Shown here one piece after another: positions 1-5,905 of a stretch of DNA of 6,104 nucleotides. The notes under the pieces are model-generated. The model was given only the letters and a program-made list of their open reading frames with translations. It ran no database searches and was not told the DNA's origin. How positions within the stretch are numbered: position 1 is the stretch's first letter; every line of letters begins with the position of its first letter. The DNA is taken from contig BNWK01000077.1 in NCBI GenBank assembly GCA_025998775.1, positions 1 to 6,104 of the forward strand, read 5' to 3'. A program made the position numbers and the translations under genes. The DNA is from Alphaproteobacteria bacterium. Its GTDB lineage: Bacteria > Pseudomonadota > Alphaproteobacteria > UBA3830.

Positions 1-598
1 TAGTAGCTCATGCCGGTTGGTGACCATGGACACCGCAGGCAATGCAACCTGGACGAGTGTGGGAACGAACACCGCCGATGATGTCGTGGGCGGTACTTGG
101 TATAGCCCTTGCGCCATTGGCAATAAAATATATGCCATAGAGTATATCTCAGGCCGGTTGGTGACCATGGACACCTCAGGCAATGCAACCTGGGCGAGTG
201 CGGGAACGAACACCGCCGATGATGTCGTGGGCGGTACTTGGGCTGCCATTTGCGCCATCGGCAATAAAATATATGCCATAGAGTATATCTCAGGCCGGTT
301 GGTGACCATGGACACCTCAGGCAATGCAACCTGGGCGAGTGTGGGAACGAACACCGCCGATGATGTCGTGAGCGGTGCTTGGTATGGCCTTTGCGCAATT
401 GGCAATAAAATATATGCCATAGATAGTAGCTCATGCCGGTTGGTGACCCTGGACACCGCAGGCAATGCAACCTGGACGAGCGTTGGAGCAAACATCGCCA
501 ATAATGTCGTGGGCGGTACTTGGGCTGCCATTTGCGCCATCGGCAATAAAATATATGCCATAGAGTACGCCTCAGGCCGGTTGGTTGTCATGGATTTA
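1..598 (+). repeat. 141-bp tandem repeats encoding 47-residue propeller-like units
   Basis: The codon pair for Arg-Leu (CGG TTG) recurs with its TTG at 17, 158, 299, 440 and 581, exactly 141 bp apart. This gives four complete units (17-157, 158-298, 299-439, 440-580), a partial fifth (581-598) and the tail of another at 1-16. The protein consensus is RLVTMDTxGNATWxSVG, then NTADDVVGGTW, then CAIGNKIYAIxYxSG. The Trp-containing strand, a Gly-Trp turn, a Cys-Ala-Ile strand and a KIYAI strand suggest one four-stranded blade per unit, as in kelch- or NHL-like beta-propellers; I cannot assign the family. Each unit carries one cysteine in the same place, and SSSC linkers carry an extra one. Near-identity in DNA, including silent positions, implies recent expansion or homogenisation. 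The array probably continues left of the window. Confidence 0.95.
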
Positions 599-3500
599 GG
601 GTATGGAGATGGCTCTTCCTCCATCACCGTTGTTCCCGCTAGCGGTACTGGCACGCCGACGACCGTCACCTCCACCGACGCTGCCGGAGAGACCGTTACC
701 ATCCCAGTCGATAAATTGATACAGGACGGCAGCAACTACTACGTCGACCTGAGAATGGTAAACGTCGATTTCGTCAGTGCCGAGATCAAAATCGCCGATC
801 TGGGGCGTGTTACCGTTCCGAAAAAGAGAGACGTCACGCTGGTGGTTAGCAAACAAAGCACAAATCTTGGGGATGCTTCGATTTCTCTCAGCGCGCCTTC
901 CAAAATAGGCAATACTGATGTTGGCGCCAGCTCGGAGCAAGCCATAACTACCGGTACCACTACCTTTAAAATTGAGAGTACACAGCTGCAGGGAAACAGC
1001 ACCACCGGCTATTACTTCGACACCAAGATGTACAATATCAACTTCAATGCCAGTATAGTGCTCAACGAAACTGGAACTCTCTCTAGCCCAAACAAGAAAG
1101 ACATCAATCTGAGTATTACTGCAGGAGCAGAGGATGAGCACACATTTACTAGAGGAACCGCCACAGAACAGAACATCACGGGTAGCAACCAAGCCTCGAA
1201 AATCGAAAGCACTGATCTGGGGACCACTTCTCCATATTCCATCGCTCTAAAGAAGTACGATACATCCTTCACTGCAACCATGATAACAGGCTATAAGGGA
1301 CGTATCACCGTTTCCAAAAAAAGGGACATCACTCTGAGCGTCTCTCCCAAAGCAGGATCATCAGAAGACGAGCACACCATTAAGATTGGAACCGGCCTCA
1401 ATCAGGCCATTGCCGCAAATGCCCAAGCAATTTCCATTCCGGCGTCTAGTCTGCAGGGAAGTGGTCCATACTATGTCGATATAGAAACGTACGACGTCGA
1501 CTTCACAATTACACAGAAAGTTAGTGAGACAGTACGCATTACCCTTCCAAAAAAGAGGGATTTCACACTGAAAGCAAAAAAGAGGGACTCAACTCAGGAA
1601 GATGCTCCTCTCACTATTGGCGCCGGCGCGCAACAGAACATTACCAGCACCTCCTATATCGCTGCTACCACATTTAAAATTGAGGATACTACGCTGCCTG
1701 CGACTGCTCCGTACTACGTCGACCTCAAAATGTTCAATATTGGCTTCGATGCCATCATGGTGCTCAACGAAACCGGAACTCTCACTTTCCCACCGCGGAA
1801 GGATGTTGAAATAAAGATAGAAAATGGAGATATCGGTGCCGAAAGCGATCATACCATTACCGTTGGTAGTGCATCACAGCAGGTTACCGTTGGAAATAAT
1901 CCTGAAGGGTCGACAAGTATCGCTGGAGCCGAGCAAACCATTAGCGTAGCAGCAAACTACACAATCCAAGACAAGGGGCTAATTAGTGGCGGCAATAGCG
2001 TTGTCATCAAGGGATACGACCTTGCGTTCACGGCTACCATGGTAACTGGCGAAAATGGACGCATCACTGTTCCACAAAAGAGGGATGTCACATTAACTGT
2101 CGGTCCCAAATCGGAAAGCGAGCACCACGTCAAACTTGGAGTTGCGGCCAAAAGAGGCAGCACTAATATTGGTGCCGACAGCGTTCAGGATATTACTGCA
2201 AATGACACCGTCTTTACCATTCCGGCGCCCAGTCTGCAGGGGAGTGGCCCATACTATTTCGATATTGAAACGTACGACGTCAACTTCACCGCCTCACAGA
2301 CAGTCGGTGATACGGTGCGCATTACCCTTCCAAAGAAGAGAGACTTTACGCTGAAAGTAAAAAAGAATGACGCAACTCAAGGGGATGCTCCAATCACTAT
2401 TGGCACTGATGCGGAACAGAACATTACCAGCGCTTCTTTTACTACACTGCCAACAATTCAAGATACTGCGCTGCAGGGAAGTGGTCCGTACTATATCGAC
2501 GTCAAAATGTTCAACATTGACTTTGAGGCCTCTATGGTGCTCAACGAAGTCGGAACTCTCACAATCAATAAGAAAAGAGACGTTACAATATCAACAACCA
2601 TTGGTACCGAAAGCGATCACACCATTACCATTGGCGACAGCAGCGTCAGTAATACCATATTACCAGGTCAGATTACCGGAGACAGCATTACCGCTGGAAC
2701 CGAGCGGACCATTACCGGAGCAACAAATTACGTAATCCAAGACGCAGGGCTGTCAGGTACTGATCCTTACAAGGTTATCATCAAGACATACAATGCTGGT
2801 TTTACAGCTTCCATGGACATTGCAGAGAGAGGAAAATTTACTTCCACCAAAAAGAGGAACATCACATTAACTGTCAGTCCCAAATCGGAAAGCGAGCATA
2901 CTCTTGTAATAAAAGTGGACGCCGAAGACTCTGGCGGCGCTACTATCAACGCTAACGAAATTCATAGCATTTCCGCAGCAAACACCGCCTTTATCATTCC
3001 GGAGGCAAGCCTGCTGGGAGTAGAGGGCAATTACTACTTTGAGACAGAAATGTACGACGTTACCTTCGAGGGCAATATAAAGGTTGCAGATAAAGCAAAA
3101 ATAATTTCCAGTCTCGAGCGGGATATCAATCTGACAGTGGATAAAGCAGACGCAACCAAAGCATGGCCTGCTACCATTTCTACTAACGCCGGTTCGACGT
3201 CTAAAGCTCCCGATGAGGAGCAGGAAATCACTGGCTCTACTACCATTACCGTTCCAGCAGCTAATCTCACCGAAGAAAGTGACGGCAAATACAGTTTTAT
3301 AGTGAACGTTAACAACATCAAATTCACCAGAGCTGAGATGCTCGTTGCTTATCATGGACGCATCAGCACTGGCAAGCATGAGCCCATTACCATAAATGCA
3401 AGTGCAGGATCTTCGGCGAAGGGAAGCGGGAAATCCATCATGAAAATAGGAGCAGGTACAGACACTGAGCATACCGGCTCAACTGTTACCATTGGAACAG

Positions 3501-5905
3501 GCTCTGGAGTGAGCGACTTGCAGCCAAACGGCGACGGTAGCTACTACGCTGATCTGTATATGTATAATATCAATTTGAGTAATGCCACGACTACATACAA
3601 TAATGAACGAATTGTCAACGAAATCACCTCTTCGAAGCAGGGGAATCTTATGCTGACGGTGGAGAAGACTCCTGTTAATGCCTGGTTCAAAGTAGGAAAA
3701 AACACCGCAAACAGTATAGCTACTGGCGACTGGGAAACAGTTTCCTACTATAGTGGTAAATTCTATGGTTTGCGCACTAATAGGCAGTTGGCGGTTCTGA
3801 ATGATGAATATTCATCATGGGCATCTATTGGAGCGGCTGAAACCGTTACATGGTACGGCAATATTGCGGATACCAGCGGAAATATCTATGCCATAAACTA
3901 CGATAGTGGACAATTGGCAAAATTCGATAGCTCCGCTTGGGCAAATATTGGTGCAGATACTGCAGATTCAGCAACACCTGATTACTGGATAAAGCTATGC
4001 TTCCACGAAAACAAAATACATGCCATAGGTTCCACTGGCCAAATGGTGAATATAGACATATCTATTGCGTCACCGTCCTGGAGCATCGTTGGTTCAGCAG
4101 CCCCCTCCGGCGATTGGCAGGGAATCTGCTCCAACGGCATAAATGTGTATACACTCGACCAAGATACTGGACAATTTGCCAAATTCGATGGATCCAAATG
4201 GGAGCCTGTTGGTTCAAGCGTTACTGCCGTCACGTCAATTACCCTTTGCTCTGACAGAAGATATGTGTATGCAATCGACTATATTAGCGGACGACTGCTG
4301 AGTTTTGACTACTTTGCAACAGTTCCATCTTGGACTTCAAGAGGCACAAACACTGCCGGAAGCGTTGTATCAGGCGGCTTGTGGTACGGCATGTGCCATG
4401 ATGGCCATGGCAACCTATATACTATGAATTCTGCCTCTGGCCAGTTGCTTAAGTTTTCCACAACCACGGATTTTAAGGTCAAGATTGAAAGCGTCGAGGA
4501 TAATCCAACAAGCGATACTAAGAACTACGAGCAACCGTTGGTGAATAAGAGCGCTTCTACAAATGGCTTGGATGTGGAACTCCAGAATGTGAATATGGTG
4601 TCGGCGGTCCTTAAATACAATAAAACAGAGACAATCGCTGATATAATCGATTTTTCGCCTCAGGATCCATCCGATCAAGCGAAAGATCCTCTCATAGGCT
4701 ATAATAGCATTAACTCCAATTTCGAGGCAAAAGTAGCGACTGGCGGCAACGTGGGCATTGTCAATGGGCTGTACACGGTGACGGACGGTGAGATGCATAT
4801 AACCTTAAAATATGGGGATGTTGAATTGACCATTGGGCCGGCCATCGGGAGCGATAGCAGTACATTCAAATTCGATTCCGGACACGACACAGACGAAAAA
4901 ACTGTCACTGGAATAATGCGCCTGGAGATTCCTGCCTCCGATATGATTAAGAATGGCAATATCTTCAAAACGCCGAACTTCGATATGAAAAACATTGTTC
5001 TACTAAAGGCGAAGTTTTCAAGTATTCCACACATGAATCCAGTCCGTCGTCCTGATGATAATGTGACGCGCTACGTGGACTTCTATGATGAAGAAGCCAC
5101 AACTGCACCGTCAGAACCATATGTTTCCGGTAGCGATATCGCATTTGGAGACGAAACTGATGCAATAGCTGGTACCGACATAATATGGGATGAATCCCTC
5201 AAATCTTGGGTAACAAAAGATACAGCTGATGGACAAAATTACTTTTATAACAAAAACATAAACGGCGATTTCTTCTGCATAATGCATGAGATTGGAAAGA
5301 ATAGCAATGAAACAGCACCGCCACCACTTGTGTTGTGGTATCAGAAGGACGGCGCTGCAATTGATAGCAGTACACAAGAAAGCCTTGCCGCCTATTTGCC
5401 AGGCACTCATCGGATGTTCGCGACTCCTGACTCATACTATGATGCATTTAAAGTTTGCAACGCTTCGAATGGAGCTCAATACAAAATGATCTCAGGTGGA
5501 TTTACCAAACCGATTAATGCCGTTCTGAAAAACCACAATGGTGGTACAACTATTCAGGAACTCACTACAGAGGCCTGCACAAACCTAAAAACTTCCTACG
5601 GCAATAACATACGCATCTACGTCGTGAAATATCGCATGCCAACGCCCAGCGCTTCAAACGCCTACGACCATATAAATGCATGCGCCACTGACCCAGCATA
5701 TGTCTACGACGTCGGAGAGAATAACTATAACGGAACCACCAATACACTAAGTGCTGAGAAAAATCTTCAAAAAGCTCTCGATGCTATTGCCGCAGATATC
5801 AAATCTGCAGGATTTGCCAACTATGAGGAGGCTCATACTGTTGAGACATCAGAAACTCTCTCCAGCGTTCATCCTCCTGTTCCTTCTGCTCCTCCTGCTC
5901 CTTAA
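2..5905 (+). CDS. Giant repeat-rich putative surface/exported protein, 5'-partial
   Basis: The frame is open from the first complete codon (position 2) to TAA at 5903-5905. The left-edge codons read SSSCRLVT, the same as an internal repeat junction at 425-448 (SSSCRLVT), so the gene continues upstream. TTG at 17 and ATG at 26 are internal codons, not starts. The visible 1967 residues comprise a propeller-like repeat block (to 598), twelve beta-rich modules (599-3661), a second propeller-like block (3662-4471), two degenerate modules (4472-5029) and a C-terminal domain with a vWA-like end (5030-5902). The protein is rich in Ser, Thr, Asn, Asp and Gly and shows no hydrophobic membrane segment here. 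Size, repeat architecture and composition are typical of exported adhesin-like or surface proteins. That role is inferred, because the N-terminus is missing. No enzymatic motif is visible. The open frame and in-frame repeats make the CDS itself certain; the function is unknown. Confidence 0.97.
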   Translation, partial: SSSCRLVTMDTAGNATWTSVGTNTADDVVGGTWYSPCAIGNKIYAIEYISGRLVTMDTSGNATWASAGTNTADDVVGGTWAAICAIGNKIYAIEYISGRLVTMDTSGNATWASVGTNTADDVVSGAWYGLCAIGNKIYAIDSSSCRLVTLDTAGNATWTSVGANIANNVVGGTWAAICAIGNKIYAIEYASGRLVVMDLGYGDGSSSITVVPASGTGTPTTVTSTDAAGETVTIPVDKLIQDGSNYYVDLRMVNVDFVSAEIKIADLGRVTVPKKRDVTLVVSKQSTNLGDASISLSAPSKIGNTDVGASSEQAITTGTTTFKIESTQLQGNSTTGYYFDTKMYNINFNASIVLNETGTLSSPNKKDINLSITAGAEDEHTFTRGTATEQNITGSNQASKIESTDLGTTSPYSIALKKYDTSFTATMITGYKGRITVSKKRDITLSVSPKAGSSEDEHTIKIGTGLNQAIAANAQAISIPASSLQGSGPYYVDIETYDVDFTITQKVSETVRITLPKKRDFTLKAKKRDSTQEDAPLTIGAGAQQNITSTSYIAATTFKIEDTTLPATAPYYVDLKMFNIGFDAIMVLNETGTLTFPPRKDVEIKIENGDIGAESDHTITVGSASQQVTVGNNPEGSTSIAGAEQTISVAANYTIQDKGLISGGNSVVIKGYDLAFTATMVTGENGRITVPQKRDVTLTVGPKSESEHHVKLGVAAKRGSTNIGADSVQDITANDTVFTIPAPSLQGSGPYYFDIETYDVNFTASQTVGDTVRITLPKKRDFTLKVKKNDATQGDAPITIGTDAEQNITSASFTTLPTIQDTALQGSGPYYIDVKMFNIDFEASMVLNEVGTLTINKKRDVTISTTIGTESDHTITIGDSSVSNTILPGQITGDSITAGTERTITGATNYVIQDAGLSGTDPYKVIIKTYNAGFTASMDIAERGKFTSTKKRNITLTVSPKSESEHTLVIKVDAEDSGGATINANEIHSISAANTAFIIPEASLLGVEGNYYFETEMYDVTFEGNIKVADKAKIISSLERDINLTVDKADATKAWPATISTNAGSTSKAPDEEQEITGSTTITVPAANLTEESDGKYSFIVNVNNIKFTRAEMLVAYHGRISTGKHEPITINASAGSSAKGSGKSIMKIGAGTDTEHTGSTVTIGTGSGVSDLQPNGDGSYYADLYMYNINLSNATTTYNNERIVNEITSSKQGNLMLTVEKTPVNAWFKVGKNTANSIATGDWETVSYYSGKFYGLRTNRQLAVLNDEYSSWASIGAAETVTWYGNIADTSGNIYAINYDSGQLAKFDSSAWANIGADTADSATPDYWIKLCFHENKIHAIGSTGQMVNIDISIASPSWSIVGSAAPSGDWQGICSNGINVYTLDQDTGQFAKFDGSKWEPVGSSVTAVTSITLCSDRRYVYAIDYISGRLLSFDYFATVPSWTSRGTNTAGSVVSGGLWYGMCHDGHGNLYTMNSASGQLLKFSTTTDFKVKIESVEDNPTSDTKNYEQPLVNKSASTNGLDVELQNVNMVSAVLKYNKTETIADIIDFSPQDPSDQAKDPLIGYNSINSNFEAKVATGGNVGIVNGLYTVTDGEMHITLKYGDVELTIGPAIGSDSSTFKFDSGHDTDEKTVTGIMRLEIPASDMIKNGNIFKTPNFDMKNIVLLKAKFSSIPHMNPVRRPDDNVTRYVDFYDEEATTAPSEPYVSGSDIAFGDETDAIAGTDIIWDESLKSWVTKDTADGQNYFYNKNINGDFFCIMHEIGKNSNETAPPPLVLWYQKDGAAIDSSTQESLAAYLPGTHRMFATPDSYYDAFKVCNASNGAQYKMISGGFTKPINAVLKNHNGGTTIQELTTEACTNLKTSYGNNIRIYVVKYRMPTPSASNAYDHINACATDPAYVYDVGENNYNGTTNTLSAEKNLQKALDAIAADIKSAGFANYEEAHTVETSETLSSVHPPVPSAPPAP
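599..1342 (+). repeat. Super-repeat unit 1 (modules C1, A1, B1)
   Basis: This is the first triplet of the module array, 248 residues. C1 (599-847) has NYYVDLRMVNVDF and closes with GRVTVPKKRDVTLVV. A1 (848-1117) has YYFDTKMYNINF and the type-A signature SIVLNETGTL, closing with NKKDINLSI. B1 (1118-1342) is the shortest module, 75 residues. It opens with the acidic-His signature EDEHTF and has the type-B strand FTATMITGYKGRIT. C1 differs from C2 and C3 in its IKIADLG strand, which instead matches IKVADKA in C4. Confidence 0.8.
1343..2101 (+). repeat. Super-repeat unit 2 (modules C2, A2, B2)
   Basis: Second triplet, 253 residues. C2 (1343-1576) has LQGSGPYYVDIETYDVDF and RITLPKKRDFTLK. A2 (1577-1819) has YYVDLKMFNIGF and MVLNETGTL. 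B2 (1820-2101) has ESDHTITVG and FTATMVTGENGRIT, closing with PQKRDVTLTV. The C2-A2 junction duplicates the basic motif, reading KKRDFTLKAKKRDS. This triplet is the closest relative of unit 3: 1451-1500 and 2234-2283 match at 45 of 50 bases by eye. Confidence 0.82.
2102..2875 (+). repeat. Super-repeat unit 3 (modules C3, A3, B3)
   Basis: Third triplet, 258 residues. C3 (2102-2359) opens with GPKSESEH and has LQGSGPYYFDIETYDVNF and RITLPKKRDFTLKV. A3 (2360-2596) opens KKNDATQGDAPITIG, parallel to KKRDSTQEDAPLTIG in A2, and has MVLNEVGTL. B3 (2597-2875) opens TIGTESDHTITIG and has FTASMDIAERGKFT, closing with KKRNITLTV. The spacing of the conserved CTGCAG (Leu-Gln) from C2 (1451) to C3 (2234) is 783 bp. 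Confidence 0.82.
2876..3661 (+). repeat. Super-repeat unit 4 (diverged modules C4, A4, B4)
   Basis: Last and most diverged triplet, 262 residues. C4 (2876-3139) opens SPKSESEHTL like C3, has NYYFETEMYDVTF and IKVADKAKI, and closes with ERDINLTV. A4 (3140-3400) keeps the type-A position and a KADATKAWP opening, but its strand EMLVAYHGRIST looks more like type B. It contains the only Trp of the twelve-module array. B4 (3401-3661) has TDTEHTGSTVTIG and LYMYNINL but lacks a KKRD closing motif, ending NLMLTV. Type assignment for A4 and B4 rests mainly on position and opening residues. Confidence 0.65.
3662..4471 (+). repeat. Second propeller-like block, six diverged blades
   Basis: Six repeats begin at Trp codons at 3683, 3818, 3938, 4079, 4199 and 4331, with spacings of 45, 40, 47, 40 and 44 residues. 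Each runs Trp-x-x-(I/V/R)-Gly, a Trp or hydrophobic strand, a Cys or Ser strand, a (I/V/L)Y(A/T)(I/L/M) strand and SGQLAKFD-like residues. The last two copies are clearly related to the N-terminal block: YAIDYISGRL, and TSRGTNTAGSVVSGG followed by LWYGMC, match YAIEYISGRL and TSVGTNTADDVVGG with WYGLC. Six units are enough for a closed six-bladed propeller, or seven if flanking strands join. A ligand-binding or protein-binding role would be usual for such a domain but is not shown. DNA identity among copies is low, so this block is much older than, or not homogenised like, the block at 1-598. Confidence 0.82.
4472..5029 (+). repeat. Two degenerate modules after the second propeller
   Basis: Two segments resemble the modules of the main array. 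The first (4472-4834, 121 residues) starts FKVKIESVED, contains DVELQNVNMVSAVLKY, comparable with VDLRMVNVDFVSAEIKI of module C1, and ends ITLKYGDVELTI, comparable with VPKKRDVTLTV. It has an extra stretch of about 35 residues in the middle. The second (4835-5029) runs GPAIGSDSSTFKF, then LEIPASDMIKNGN and FDMKNIVLLKAKF, comparable with ISIPASSLQGSG and YDVDFT of module C2. Similarity is short and judged by eye. Confidence 0.55.
5030..5902 (+). other. C-terminal domain with TadG/vWA-like end and Pro-rich tail
   Basis: This is the non-repetitive last 291 residues. The first part (5030-5480) has aromatic and acidic strands (YVDFYDEE, YFYNKNINGDFF, PLVLWYQKDG) and no recognised motif. From about 5480 the order is KMISGGFTKPI, then TTEACTNLKTSYGNNIRIYVVKY (5567-5635), then HINACATDPAYVYDV (5669-5713), then NLQKALDAIAADIK (5762-5803). 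This resembles the end of vWA domains in TadG-like proteins, where a Cys-containing helix precedes an IxIYTV strand, then a CAssP-x-x-Y-Y motif and a helix ending FQxIAxxI. The usual metal-site DxSxS motif is not seen before it in this window, and the expected TDG loop appears as SGGF. The protein ends HPPVPSAPPAP. The family match is from memory, not a search. Confidence 0.42.

Larger units (their letters stand above)
599..3661 (+). repeat. Array of 12 beta-rich modules in a C-A-B super-repeat
   Basis: Twelve in-frame modules of 75-94 residues lie head to tail: 599-847, 848-1117, 1118-1342, 1343-1576, 1577-1819, 1820-2101, 2102-2359, 2360-2596, 2597-2875, 2876-3139, 3140-3400 and 3401-3661. 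Most have a variable opening strand, a Q-x-I-T-like strand, an IP/IQ...L segment, a strand such as YYVDIETYDVDFTA, and a closing strand such as GRITVPKKRDVTLTV. Alternating beta strands with Gly/Asn/Asp turns and almost no Trp or Cys suggest Ig-like or other beta-sandwich modules, as in bacterial stalk and adhesin proteins; the fold is inferred. Closer comparison shows three types in the fixed order C, A, B, repeated four times. Modules are alike enough to prove common origin but clearly diverged, so this array is older than the 141-bp repeats. Confidence 0.9.

Noticed and set aside
17..28. TTG at 17 or ATG at 26 as the start of the gene
   Set aside because: Both lie inside a repeat unit. The frame is open to position 2, and those codons match the internal junction at 425-448. 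No ribosome binding site precedes them.
1..598. CRISPR-like regular repetition
   Set aside because: The 141-bp period has no repeat/spacer alternation. Every unit stays in frame and encodes the same protein motif.
596..1192. 198-codon open frame on the minus strand
   Set aside because: It is antisense to strongly conserved in-frame modules. Its translation has no recognisable pattern, and open antisense frames are expected from the codon bias of the repeats.
2367..2735. 122-codon open frame in another + frame
   Set aside because: It lies inside modules A3-B3, with low-complexity Leu/Pro/Gln translation arising from the repeat codons read out of frame.
2867..3472. 201-codon open frame on the minus strand, Cys-rich translation
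   Set aside because: It overlaps modules C4-B4 entirely on the opposite strand, with no start signal. Its composition is that of a shadow frame.
5870..5905. Frameshifted C-terminus suggested by the Pro-rich end
   Set aside because: The CCT/GCT-rich codons read cleanly to a single TAA, and no other frame continues a recognisable domain. A short low-complexity tail is simpler.
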